64,000 nt of DNA from contig NC_086366.1 in assembly GCF_036324505.1 (NCBI RefSeq), forward strand, positions 14,115,427-14,179,426, given 5' to 3'. Within the stretch, counting starts at the first letter, position 1. Each line of letters starts with the position of its first letter. This DNA comes from Eleginops maclovinus. Lineage: Eukaryota; Chordata; Actinopteri; Perciformes; Eleginopidae. The notes under the pieces are model-generated. The model did not search any database. It was not told the origin of the DNA and was given only the letters and a program-made list of their open reading frames with translations. This document shows positions 25,104-57,430 of the stretch, piece after piece. The translations under genes were made by a program, and so were the position numbers.

Positions 25104-25968
25104 CGGAGGAGGAGGGAGCAGAAGGAAGAGACTGTACAGACCTCTCTTGTCTTCCTGGCACGATCTGTTTATTTTGTTCTCCTCTTAACTAAACAAACTG
25201 CTCCACTTTATCTGATTCTGTTCTTCGTACGCTCTCATGCAACTCACTTAAGTTGTCAGCCCCTAAATGTTTCCACAGCCTCACGAGATGAACTGATTAG
25301 TTTAGCAACAGTAATCCCATTAGAGCAGCTGTGACTAATGTGAGCTTGATGTTTTGCAGCCTCCCTCTGTCCACTGTGTGCCAGATTAAATGAAGCAGGA
25401 TGTTCACTGAGACAAATCAAACACGGCCTAGCAATTTGGGGTTGTTAAATTGCAAAATGTACACAATTAAATATATATTAAGGAAAGTTATGAAAACATC
25501 AGCTAGAAAAGTAGCTCACAATCCACGTCAAACAATGTTTTCAAATGACACACTAAAACGTATGGAGGTTATTTAGAAATGTCTTAAATTGTTCTGATAT
25601 CACAGACCTTGAAAATGTAGAGAGGTTGATTGTGCTCTGCTGAAATAAACCTTCAACTCAGTCACATTTCTGAATCTGATAATATACCTAGAAGATTAAT
25701 TGAAGAGTTGCTTTTGCTGAGCATGTTGAAATCCCAGAAATAGAGAAGCTATTTAATTGTGAAGAACATTTTAATGAGACTTAATCAACAATATAAGTGA
25801 ATAACATCAAAACAAGTATACTGAACAGAAAGGCTTTTCACTGGTTGCACTGAGGTGCAGTTAATGCTCTTTGCACAATATTCTGCAGTAATATGTACAT
25901 ACACTCAGTAACCACATTATAGAGTAAACCTGTACGATGTATTGCAATTCATTAAAATAGCTCTTATA
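25104..25968. other. rarres1/neu3 intergenic DNA
   Basis: No gene seen. Near 25901-25966, 'TACACTCAGTAACCACATTATAGAG...TATTGCAATTC' resembles a truncated copy of the fish repeat that also occurs inside the duplicated block (11225-11280 and 29555-29610). Confidence 0.4.
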
Positions 25969-26348
25969 CAGTCAGGTCCATAGCTATTTATGCTCTTTGG
26001 ACTTCATATTGAGAGTTGACAGCAACACATTCCAAATCCTAATACCACACTTGAAAAAAAATGTCCTTTTATCTGCTCTTAGTAAATGAACTAATGAGGA
26101 AAAAACACACACCTGACCTTGCAACAGCTGAGCAGCCAATTGTCCAATTACATTTGGTCCCTTAAAAAGGAGATACCACCTATAAAATGTGTTGTAATTC
26201 CTACACGATTCACCTGATTTGGATGTAAATACCCTCAAAATAAAGCTGAAAGCATATATTGAGTGTTTAATTTCAAGTCCATTGTGGTGGTGTACAGAGG
26301 CAAAATGATGAATGTTGTGTCAATGTTCACATATTTATGGACCTGACT
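25969..26348. mobile_element. Internally deleted Tc1-like MITE
   Basis: It begins TA-CAGTCAGGTCCATAGCTATT and ends ATATTTATGGACCTGACT-ATA, so the ends are inverted copies that start after a TA. The last base of the right repeat has changed (CCTGACTA instead of CCTGACTG). At about 380 bp with no transposase frame it is a non-autonomous derivative of the 'CAGTCAGGTCCATAAATATT' class of fish Tc1 elements. Interior phrases such as TTGGTCCCTTAAAAAGGAG also match that class from memory. Confidence 0.8.
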
Positions 26349-26613
26349 ATATAATAATAAATAAAGACTTAATAGCAGAACAGTTATCATCTTCCACCAT
26401 CCTTGAAATCCTCAAGGGTTGAGATTTTTGAGAGGAATAATCGCGTCTTGAAATTCTTGGAAGACATATATATACATTGGATTTTGCAAATCTTGTCATA
26501 GTTATAACAGTAATGAAACTTGATCTCTGTCTCCAACTTTACTTTGAATTTGAATGAATTGGGCCGGGAAAGTCCAGGAAAAGATGTAGGAAGTACTAGA
26601 TTGGGCAGATGTA

Positions 26614-26619
26614 TTTAAT
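26614..26619 (-). terminator. Possible poly(A) signal of neu3 (ATTAAA)
   Basis: The minus strand reads ATTAAA 80 bp after the sialidase stop codon. It is the common variant of AATAAA; no canonical AATAAA is nearer. Confidence 0.35.
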
Positions 26620-26698
26620 AATATGGCCACAGAGTGTGTATATAAAAATTATTATTGGAAGACAATTAAAGTCTTTGTTACGAGGTCAACAACTACAT

Positions 26699-29046
26699 TT
26701 AAGACACAGAGCACATCTCACTCAGCTTCTTCCTTCTCTTTTTTAATCCAGGCTCCTGATGGAGAACTGCAGCACTTTGTGCATCATGTCCACTTGTACA
26801 ATCTGCGTCTGGGCCTTCATTCTGCCTTCTTCTACATTCATGATCGATATTTCCCAGCTGCACCTCCCGGGGCAGATTATCGATGAGCTCGTAGAGAGTG
26901 AAGATGCTGAAGCAGATTTCATCGTAGGCGGTTTTTGTGCCGCACTCAAACAGGCAAGCGAAGGCCACAGCAGGCGGTGCACCAGGTGAGGGGGGCAACT
27001 CTAGATAAGCGAGGTCGGAGTAGGCACTGGGGCCCTCGTAGATCACCCACGGGCCCCGCCAACTGTCTGGATCACGGGGGAAAAGGCTGAGGAACACGCC
27101 CAGATCCTTGCGTGCAGATGTCCATGTTGGGTGGGAGTAAACTACCCAGGTGGGGGTGAGGAAATCTGGAGGATTGGGGCTTGGGGTGGAAACAGAGGTG
27201 GTGATGTTTGAGGAAGTCCAGTGTCTGGAGTGATGTGTGGGTTGATTCAATTGACTGTCGAGAGAATGGCATAAATGTAACGGTGCAGGAAATCCCACGA
27301 TGCTTCCATGACAACCATTTCGAGGCTCCACAAGGCGCTGCACCAGCTGCCCCTCCTGAAACACGGCTCCATCATCCAGACTGAGTGCCTGCACCCGGTA
27401 ACCAAGAGGGCTGCGGGCATTACAGTACAGCACGTTAGTCCCGTCCTCCTCGTCCACAGACACCATCTGACACTCCACACTCTCAGGTACCGGCACTGCC
27501 TCCCCGAAATGCCATGTCCGCCCGTGGGTGTCACTGTGGAAGCAGAAGGCGCGGGGAGTGGTCTGGCACAGTTGTCCGAAGCACTCTTTGCACTCAATGT
27601 GGTAAGCGTAGGCAGGTATCAGGAGACGGCCCGACTTCAGCTGGATGCCGTGGCCCGGGCCGAGAGCAAAAGTGGCCCATTCTGCAGGGAGGGAGCAGGA
27701 AGTGAGAAGCAGGTGATACCTTAGGGGTCCTTAAAGTATGTGTTTGCTTTTGGTCAAGTCTGTCTGAAAATGAAACTCAGTGTACATAATGAGCAAGAGC
27801 TTTTTTTATAATATCATATCACTAAAGTAAACATTCTTAAAGATTTTTTCTCCATAGATTTCATGTAATACTTCTGCATTTGCTTTATGCATCTCAAAAG
27901 CAGAGAAAACGAAGAATCTCCCACTTCTCTGAGCAGTTTAATTGATAACCTTGAGATGCTTGCCTTAAGCAAGGAGTGAGCTACATTCATCTGGTAAACT
28001 GACTTTTTACTGAGTACCCAAACTCAGATCTGTCTCTTTTTCCTATTTGTAGTTTTCAGCCGCAAAGGATGCTGACAACTTGTCAAACTTCACACAGCGC
28101 ACTCTGGAACCCCATAGACTTTGTACATATTTTTTAAAAACCAATGATGCAGGAGGATGCAGAAGAACTCTTTGACATCAATGTTTAAAATCATTTTGCA
28201 TAGATAAAGACAGCTTCATAAGTTTAAAAAAATCTGAAAATAATAACTTAAGTCTGTTTAAGGGCGGATCTTTTCTTAATGAATCCCTAACCTTTGAGAG
28301 TGTCTCCTATGACCCTCTTGGTGAGGTCGGTGACAGGACTCCAGGTGTCTCCTTCGTCAGTGCTGCAGATGTAGCAGAGACGGGTCACATTCCTCCCTGT
28401 CACCAGCTGATAAGACTCGGAGGTGTGGCCGAGGACAGCGATGAAGAATAAGAAGAGAGTTCCTGTGAACTCATCGTACACCGGGCACGGGTTCATGGAT
28501 CGATGGCCTGGCAGGAAAGCAGTGCCCAGGACACGAATGTCATCCCACTGCAGAGAGAAAAGGAGGGAGGTTATAAATCAGAGAGGAAGAGTCAAAAAAT
28601 ATAAAACTACTACATTTTATCTTGTACAATGCCTGAGAAAAAGGGGGTTTCAAGGTTTCTCCTACATGAAAAAATATGTATATTGTAATTGACCTCTTTG
28701 TGTATTTATGTACTTAGGGAATTTAAGACAGGAAATGATATTCTGTGCTTTACATTTTGAAGAAACCACTTTTACTCAAGTAGAGAATTGCTTTTGCTTT
28801 CACTTACTATATCTATACAATATAGTAATACAATATAGTATCTACCTCCACATAGTTCCTGTAAAAAGTGCCTTTCCTCAGGACCAGCAGGTGAGCCTGA
28901 GAGTCGGACGGGCTGAGTCTCTCCTCACAGAAGGCCATGAAGGTCCTGGAGCGAGACACAAAGAGCAGCGCTGGCACTCTGTACGTCACTCCGTTGGGCT
29001 CCTTGTGGAAAAGCACCGTCCTCGCTGGAAAATAGGGCGACCTCAT
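26699..29046 (-). CDS. neu3: Sialidase 3-type (ganglioside sialidase, NEU3-like)
   Basis: Exo-alpha-sialidase that removes terminal sialic acid, in the NEU3 branch chiefly from gangliosides at the plasma membrane. Three coding exons on the minus strand: 28846-29046, 28292-28547, 26699-27681 (phases 0 and 1), 479 residues; human NEU3 has about 428. Marks in order: the substrate-binding motif TYRVPALL with Arg23, LPGHRSMNPCPV, Asp boxes STDEGDTW (129-136) and SDTHGRTW (202-209), WATFALGPGHGIQLKSGRL, RNGCHGSIVGF, YSHPT, YSDLA and FECGTK. All align with human NEU3 in order. The start at 29046 is the first ATG after a likely acceptor (TTTGTTAAG|CTCC near 29100), and a leader exon is proposed at 30333. 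Fish often have several neu3 paralogues, so the exact number is not assigned. The C-terminus beyond NLPREVQ is Lys/Arg-rich and longer than in human. Confidence 0.93.
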
Positions 29047-30332
29047 GCTCTCCAGTGTGTGAAAATTTAAAGGGAACTCCAAATCCTCTGAGAAGGAGCT
29101 TAACAAACATAAATAAAATTAAATAAATAAACATTAAATATATCAATCATGTGTAGAAAACTATTGAATAATACCTTTGCTGTTGTCTATACAACTCTAA
29201 CTCTAAACAGGGTGACAGATTTATAGGTGAATAGGAGTGCTAATACAAATACTATCTGTAATGTGACGACAGCTTCAAAAGAAATTACATATTAAAAACA
29301 ATTTAAATTGAGGTAGAAATTAAACAAAAACACAAGATAGTATCTCATGTACAGGTCATGAATAGAAAAAGGTAAATACCTCCATACTTACATGCAAAAT
29401 GCTCTCTGAGAACTTCTGCTCCTCTGTGACAATACAGTTTGTGTCAGCATTGAATGAGTATATGTGTGTGTATAACATTTTATAAAACACTATAATGTGT
29501 CTATGATTAAAAGAGAGTTAAATCCACTCACCACTCAAACAGTATCAACATACACTCAGTGGCCTTTAGTTACACATATTTAATCTAATGCAATGCAATG
29601 CAATGAAACCACTTCTCCATAAATTCTCCCTAACAAGATTATAAGGCTCAGTTTTGATGAAATTGTGGCGAATGTGTCACTAAACACTATGAGCCTTGTG
29701 AAGTTCAGTGCAACAACAACATGAACTAGTCTGCCCGATTACATAAAGATTAAATAAATAAGACTATGACTTAGATACTTAACATATTTGAATTGCCACA
29801 TCTATGACAAATACTGAACAGAATCATCAAAGTAACCCTTATTAAAGAACAGTTGTATTGAATTGTACTATAGTGTACAAGTCTTAATAGAGTGGTAGTA
29901 GTTAAAATAATCTACTCATCCGGCATCTAGTTGTGTATCTCAATGACACCCTTTATGGCAACGTTGTAAAACATGCTTTTGTTCTAAGATTATATATTCT
30001 TAAAGGAAACAACAGACACTTGCATTTAATGTTTTGATGAGGAAGACAAATAATAATAAGAGAAGTATGTTTTAAATGTAATACATGACAAATTGAGGAC
30101 AGAAACGGAATTTAGAAATATTTATTTTGAGTGTATTTTGAGTAAACGTATAGACGTGGCAATACAGATAACAGTACAATACATTATACATGACTTCCTC
30201 AAGCTGACCTAAAAATATTTTTGAACAAACTTTGTTTATGTAAAATTTAAAAACAATTACAAGTGACTTTGGAGACCGTTAAACTCCTCCATCTCACATA
30301 GAATACTATTTATATAATCAGCCAAAACTTAC

Positions 30333-30406
30333 CAGACTGATCCTGACTTTCTTCCCTGTAGTGAAGCAGCTGTTGTTAAAGGGTTGAGGGATGTGGAGCT
30401 TTATAA
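30333..30406 (-). promoter_or_regulatory. Probable neu3 promoter and leader exon (copy B)
   Basis: Minus-strand TATA box TTATAAAG (30399-30406), expected start about 30 bp further on, then a short non-coding exon ending AGTCTG|GTAAGT at 30333. The likely acceptor is just before the sialidase coding exon near 29100, giving an intron of about 1.2 kb. This makes neu3 the natural owner of the promoter. Confidence 0.5.
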
Positions 30407-30444
30407 CGCGTATGCAGTGTGTCAAGGGGATGTGAAGTGTGGTT

Positions 30445-32039
<1,595 letters not shown>

Positions 32040-33562
32040 ATGGCCAGGCAGTGGTCTGAGGGCCACTCCACATCCATCCTGTGTGTTGGGGCATCTTTGG
32101 GACCCGAGTGCCTACTCGCCTCAGGCTCAGAAGGTGGAGAGGTCACATTGTGGAGTCAAGAGGGAACGATCATAGGCCGTCTCACTCTCCCTGGTGAGGA
32201 GGATAGCACTAGTGTTGTGTTTTCTCATGCAGCTCCCGTACAGTTGTACGTGTCACATGGAGACGCAGTGAGTGTACTCGACCCCCGAAACCTTAAGGGC
32301 CCTGTGGAGGAGTTTCAGGGTGCAGGGGAGGAGGAGATCAATGCGTTGGCCCTCAATGAGACGGGTTCAGCCCTGGCAGTAGCTGATGACTCCGGGGCGG
32401 TCCGGGTACTGGAGCTTCCTGGAGGAAAAGTGTGCAGGACTCTTCGTAGACACACTAACATTTGCTCCTCTGTTGCTTTTCGGCCACACAGGCCCAACAA
32501 CCTAATTTCTGCTGGACTCGACATGCAGGTAAGGGAGAGGACCATTTTTTATTGTGTCATGTACCAAGACTACATTTAGGGCTATTACTACCATTATTTC
32601 CTCCATTAATGGTCTATAAAATGTCAGATGAAGTGAAAAATGTCTATCCCAATTTCTTAAAGTCCAAGGTAATGTCTTTAATTGTCTTGTTTTGTCAATC
32701 CTAAACCCAAAGATATTACCTTTTTTTAATAAGATATAAAAAAAAAAGCAGGGAATTTCCACAATTGATTAAGCTTAATTTGTACATGTAAAAAATGGAT
32801 TTTATGATTGTTTTAGTTTTCTATTGATTGAATAATCAGTAAACAAATTGTTGCATCTCTCCAGATTTATTTGACCTTTTTTTGTCCCTTAAGGTGATGC
32901 TTTGGGGTCTGCAAAAGACTCGTCCTCTTTGGACCCTGAACCTCCAGGATGTGGCAGAGGAAGAAGGTGACGATCAGCAGCGTCCTGGGCAGCTTTTTAA
33001 TCCGCCACTGGTCCACTGTGTCTCTGTGGCGAGTTGTGGGAACATTCTGGGTTGTGCGGCAGAGGACGGGCGAGTGCATGTGATGCGGATCGGCAGCGGC
33101 TCTAAACTCGACCAGCAGGGAGCAGTCAAGGCTCACAGTCAGGGGGCCTCACAAGCCCACTTTGTAAATTTCCTTTCACACCCACACTGGCTCCTCACTG
33201 GGGGAAATGACTGCCAGGTTGCCCTGTGGGACCTCAGTAAGCACCCAGTGGTGACTCCAGAGGAAAAGGCTGGAGTGACGGCTACCCCACGCAGGAAGAG
33301 CAAGAGCAAAGCAAAGAGGAAAGACCAATCCCAGAATAAAGCCAAGACCCCACCAAAGGTTGAAGCAGAGAAAGAAGAAGTGGACGATGAAGAGGCAGCA
33401 TGTGCACAAGAGGTGACGGAGGAGAAGTCTGGCCCCAAACTTTGCATCAGTCATGGGGACAAAGTGAACTGGCTGTGCCCTGTTGTGCTGAAAGGAGAAC
33501 CAAGTGTGGTGGTTGCAGATCAGAGCTCCAGCCTGACCGTGTACCCTCTGTCTCCACTTTAG
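32040..33562 (+). CDS. wdr53: WD repeat-containing protein 53
   Basis: WD40 beta-propeller protein, described as a possible substrate receptor of DDB1-CUL4 ubiquitin ligases. Two coding exons: 32040-32528 (163 codons, donor ATGCAG|GTAAGG) and 32894-33562 (acceptor CTTAAG|GTGATG), 385 residues; human has 358. The match is clear along the length: GLDMQVMLWGLQKTRPLW, NICSSVAFRPHRP, PGQLFNPPL, SVASCGNI, LLTGGND, and the ends HGDKVNWL and VADQSSSLTVYPL. Residues about 280-341 form a Lys/Arg-rich then Asp/Glu-rich linker before the last blades, longer than in human. The ATG has a strong context (GTCAGCATGG). An AATAAA near 34270 probably ends the mRNA. Confidence 0.96.
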
Positions 33563-35319
33563 ATTCACTTTGCATCATGCTCTTTCATATTTTGTCTTGC
33601 CTTATTTTAAACTTGTGTTTTTGAAACTCTGTAAGGTGTGTTCAGAACAAAGGTGTAGCAGATTGTTGCCTCGTGTTACTTTCTGTGGAGTATTTAGCAA
33701 TTAGAGAATATTTGGCGCCAATAGGCGTACCTCCAAATATATCATAGAAATGTTTATTTCAGCAATCAGACTGTAATTACTCTTCCTGGCATGCACCTGA
33801 TGTGGAACTCGCAAATATGCTGTTGTGTTGTTTCTCCCTAACAGTACTGGCATTCTATTATAGAGCTTCGGGTGCCCACAAATGGCAACAATCAGTTCTC
33901 ATTTCTCAATTTCCTATTCTTGGTGATGGCAGAAGAGTCTCAAGAGTTTGTATGTTATCGTAAAGAGCTGAAGCTGCTTTGCATTTTGTCTGAGCAGACC
34001 CTAGAGTATACACTCCAGTTTGATGATGTATGAACCTGTTGATGGTGTTTTAAATAGTGACTAGCATTGGGATTTTGCATTAAACAAACACTGGTGTTTC
34101 AAAAAGCACTGAAACAAACAAATCTGTTTCATATTAGTTTTTTCACAATATTCAACAAACTAAATGGTTCGTTTTTTTGGGTCTACGTTGATGCCATATT
34201 TACTCATTGAATTTGGCTTGTTTGTTTTTCTTGCTTGCGTGTGGTCCTATAAAAAATGTCATCCTTGGAAATAAATGTTGCAATACTTGCACTTTTGTGA
34301 ACTGTAAAATTACCACACCGTAGAAAATAAGAACGTAGCATATTTAACAGTCTGTGGTGCTTTTGAAGAGTAAAAACATCTCAATCCAAACCATGTGCCA
34401 GACTGGAAAAAGCCAAGTATACATTTGTCTGGGGTTTGTGGCGACCCTGTTCACTGAGACGTGGAGCTGTTTTCAAATTGATCTTAAGCAGCACCCTGTG
34501 ATCTGACACCCAGCTAAACCCCAGTTAATAATGTAATGAACAATTAAGATTTTTTTCCTTATGTTGATTATACCATGATTCTCCTTAACACCAGACAGAC
34601 TGTCTTCTGCTACCATTTAAGAAAAAGTGCTTAATCTGTGCATTTCGTTTTCATCAAGCATCAAAAACTTCCAAATGTCAGGTTTTTTTTTTAACAAGCC
34701 AGACAACCACAAACAAAATCTCAATAAATTTGAACATTTCTTGCAAATGCACTGTATTCACACAACACTTTCAAACAAGCAACCTGTCATTTTCTTTGCC
34801 AACCAGCAAAACACTTTTCTATAAGGTTACCGGGAAAAGGCACAAGACTCAATGTTCAAGTGAATAAATCCAATTCATGCCCAGCGGTTATCACAAGGCA
34901 GCTTATAAATCCAAAGTTTAAAACAAAAATGGTGAAAACCTGTGAACCTTAAATTGCAGCAAAAGCAAATGTACAACACTGAAATGCTTTAAACTATTCA
35001 GTATTTTTTCTAAACAAGCCAAATGAAGCACTTGAAGGATCACAGTAAGTTCTACACTGAATAAGCACACAATCATTTCTCTTCTTCACTGCAGAGGGCC
35101 TGGTAACTGCCACATCATTTCCTTTGCATTACTTTCAGTCTTTTTGGTGTTTTTGATTGAATATGCATCAAAAGTTATTCCATCTTTTAAGTTTTACATC
35201 GACAGCCAGCACAGATGGGGCTGATTCAGCATTTCTGTCAAATAAATCCTCCACCTGGATATCGTAGCTCCTTTGATTTCTGAAGTGACGGTGATCTGAG
35301 GTTGTTGAAGTGGCTGACT
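33563..35319. other. 3' UTRs of convergent wdr53 and srprb
   Basis: AT-rich, with no exon supported. The wdr53 3' UTR probably ends after AATAAA (about 34270). The srprb 3' UTR enters from the right; no clear minus-strand AATAAA was found close to its stop. Confidence 0.5.
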
Positions 35320-37737
35320 TTACAGTTTAGCCAAGCTCTTCTCAAGACTTTCAATGTCTGCATCCCCCTCCTCACCCTTGCTGCCGCGGGCGCTGCACTC
35401 CAGGAACTCCACCTTCAGGGGCAGCTGGCCAAACTCAAAGTCCTTGCCTTTTTTCCCCAGATACACACTGCCGCCCACAGAGCCATCCTGAGAGCTCAGT
35501 GCTGCAGAGTGCGTCACTCGCAAGGTGTTCCTACGAGAAACAAGAGACAGGGTGATTGTTGTACATCAAACCAAAGACTGGGTGGTCAAGAATAAATTGC
35601 AGGGTAGGTGGTTAAAATCTCAGCTCAACTGTCTTTAACCAATAATCTGAATTCAAATTGCTGCCAATGGCAAGTGTCACATACGTATAGTTTTGAAATT
35701 TGAGGTGAACATTTGACTGAAAGTTATCTAAACATAGATTAAATGGGAATCAGAGGGTTGTTTCACACTTTCTGGTCTGTTTAATATAATTTTTAGCAAT
35801 TAAAAATGTTATATTTTAGAATACAGGATACGGTCAATAGTCAACTGTTTTTAATTTCCCTAAATCATTTTTTCACTCAAATATCTTAAACTCTAAATCC
35901 AAACTTTTCCATATTGCGTAAGAACCCTGGAATCAGACAGTCAATGTAAATGCCCCAAAATACAGCAAATAAATAAGTTACTTACATTTCCTTTTCGAGC
36001 TGCTGCTGAATCAGTTTAGCTGATTTTGCCATGGTGATATCTGTAATATGAGGAGACCAGTAAATTATGCTGCCAAATAGATAAATAATAAACTGTGTTT
36101 AGTGAGTGCAGGCTCAAAATGCAGAACTAAAAGATTGTAAAGCGTAGATAACAGTGTTTTTTAAAGCAACACTGTGGTTGAACCTTGTTTGTTGCATGCC
36201 ACCACAAGAACTGGAGCATTCCTGGAGATCACATTGTCCGTCAACAAGATGTACAGGAACTCTGCCACGTCTCGCACTTCTTTTTGGAAGATAGCGCTGT
36301 CCACTACAAACACAATGGCCCTGAAGAGAGAGTGATGATGAGAAAGATGTGATCAGAAAGTTGGTAAAATACTTTGTTAATATTATCCAGTTTGGTGTTA
36401 AAAGCAACATAAACAAAACTATACTAATGGTTATCTTTGCTTAGGTTGGGTTTGATCAACACAATACCACAGAATGCCAATGTTCTCTGTAGGTCAGAGG
36501 TCATGCTACTTCAGATTATTTGGACAAGTTAAGTAAACAAAGTAAATAAATACGACCTTTGGAATAGAGCTTTGGGCATGTTAATGTAGATTTTGAGGTT
36601 GTAAAATATGTTTTTTATTAGGTAAAACCCTTTTTTTATGTTTGTGATGAATTAAAAATAATTAATGGTACCTGCCTTTTCTAGCACAATACAATGGTAA
36701 TGTCAACTTTAGGGAATAGGGCTTATTACCTCACTAACAGACAGAAATAAACGATTCAGGTAGGTTGTTTCGTTCTTACCTGGCTGCAGATTTGAACTTC
36801 TCCAGGTACTGAGAGCGAAGACTGTCATGTCCTGGCAGGTCAATCAGAGTCCAGGTGCTGCCCTGAGTACAGGAGGGAGAAAGGATAAATGTAAACTACG
36901 ACCATCAGGAATCATGATAGCTGACGGGGATAAGTGTACTGAACTTACTCTGTCGTTTTTGGCTTTGTATGGAGCACTGCTGTCAGTGATGGAGGTCTGT
37001 GTCCGCTTGAACTTCCCTGCCAACAGCTGCAAAAACACGTGAAATCACTCAGATTACCTGTCCACAGTCTCTGAACAGCTGAGCTTTCCTGTAATAGACA
37101 ACGTGGCGATGGCGCTTCAGTTGTATCAACTCACCCGACTAAACAAGAGCGTTTTCCCCGAGTCACACAGTCCCACCAGCAGCACAGCACTTCGGACAGT
37201 TTTACTGGTGAGGAAGTACTTCAGAAACACTGGAAAGAGAGAAAAGCAGACAGTAAAGTCACTATATAATTCTCATTCGAAACACATTGTTCACAGAGCA
37301 ATACTATAGAAAGTTAAAAAGAATTCCGTGTGGAATAATCATCAACTGATATATGTTCGCTTTAGCTTAGCACTTAGCTTCTCAGCTTGCTGAATCACCC
37401 TTTGATTTGTTCAAGCACACATTAACTAACTAAAATAACATTAGACAACACATGTAAACACTGAATGTCCTGCTGACCAACTCGCTATATAACAACACGT
37501 AGCTTACTCTGCTAAAGCAAGGCCTAGCCTGCTAAACTAATGTTAGCATGCTAACGGTGACATCTTACCACAGGTAATGACAACCACCGCAAAAGCGACT
37601 ATAACTCCGATCAGAAAAATGGGATCTTGGTCTTCCAGTTGCTGTCGCAGGGATTCAATGTAAGGTTCAAATGGGTTTTCTGACATTTCCACGTCGGCTT
37701 TGTCCCCCATGTTCCCACCGGTGCTGTCTGCCTCCAT
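35320..37737 (-). CDS. srprb: Signal recognition particle receptor subunit beta
   Basis: ER membrane GTPase that anchors the SRP receptor alpha subunit during cotranslational targeting. Seven minus-strand exons: 37569-37737, 37135-37229, 36949-37026, 36780-36862, 36184-36320, 35986-36040, 35320-35530, in phase, 275 residues (human 271). One transmembrane segment at about residues 39-56 (IFLIGVIVAFAVVVITC), then the GTPase motifs GLCDSGKT (76-83), DLPGH (122-126) and NKQD (185-188). AKSAKLIQQQLEKEMNTLRV and KKGKDFEFGQLPLKVEFLEC match human nearly word for word. The frame stays open upstream of 37737 but without a better ATG, so the start at 37737 is preferred; an in-frame Met at residue 10 is an alternative. 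Confidence 0.97.
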
Positions 37738-39021
37738 CTGACCGCTGAAGCTAATCTGAAAGTGGGACACGTCTCCTTCCTCTGCGGCCTGTACAGAGGC
37801 TGGGTGTTCGGAAGGGGGCGCTGTAGGCCTCCTGGTAAAGTTCACCTTATTCACATCCTGGCTTCTAAACTGGGGTGTAAATATTTAATTTCACTTTAAA
37901 TATTTTATTTAACAGGGACAACGGGGAAAATACTAGATCGTCCAAAAAGCATTGATGGAAAGGGAATAGGCTACATTTACTCAAGTAGATTAGTGTACAT
38001 AATTAAAGACACCTTACAATGCTTACATAATAGGCTATTCCAATGTTCGAGAACTGGCGAGGCTATTTTAATTAGCGAGAGGAAATTGTATACAATTGTA
38101 TACATTGTCTCTACTAAGGTACGCCTGTCCGACAGCCTACTTTAAAAAAAAATGAAATTATTAAAATATGATACTGTGCTTTAGATTACATTATACTGTA
38201 AGGTGATTTAACTTTAAATGTGCACTAAGCCATTACTGAGGTGAATGCAGGTTTGCTCACGACTCCACCAGCTAGTCAAAAGTATGATTTTATAAATGTT
38301 AAATGTTCAGGTAGTTTAATCAATATATATTTGACTTCCCAAATCAAACTTTGATGGTCAGATTATAAATCAAAATGTAGTTAATTTTGGGTGATAAACA
38401 TTTTGTCAAAACATCTTAATCGTTTTCCATTATATAGCCTAAATATTTACCTGTAGGCTAGAAAAGTAACTTAGTTTGATGAAATGACGAAAACGACCAT
38501 ATTATTTTAGGATCATAATGTCATCGCTCATATCTGTCTTTCTAAAAAGTACTTCTCCTTATATTATCAGGAAGTTAGAGAGAATATAGAGACACGAGTA
38601 AGACACTGCCAGAAAGTTAATTAACCATGAACTCACTTTTGGCCATCACATTAATAGCATTTAGGCTACATAAAAACTTAAGTGGTTGTGGTTTTTGGTT
38701 GGGAACAGATGCGCTTTTACGCACTCCGTCTCCAGCCCCCACATCAGTGCACTTTTTACGCACCCTGGATATTTGACTCCTCAGCCCTCGGCACGATGTC
38801 AAACGTCAGAGACCCCCGTTATTCTATAGGAACACGCTGTGTGTGTTTGATTCATTTGCCAGTTTGTTTCTCCTCGGACACACGAAATGACGAACTAATT
38901 GATGGTTTCAGCGGAGTTTCCTTAGACTTTATTTCCCCATTCCTTCAGATACTTTATCTCTCAAAGAAGGATTTATAACAGTGTTTACTTGGAAATCTTC
39001 GGTCTTTGAGGATATCAATCT
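37738..39021. other. srprb/col26a1 head-to-head intergenic region
   Basis: No gene seen. It should contain both promoters. The DNA is mostly AT-rich with a more mixed part at 38700-38830, before the col26a1 start. Confidence 0.45.

Positions 39022-57430
<18,409 letters not shown>

Noticed and set aside
37738..37854. N-terminal extension of the srprb frame
   Set aside because: The frame is open, but the upstream start would be GTG and the extension has no counterpart in known SRPRB proteins. The ATG at 37737 is preferred.
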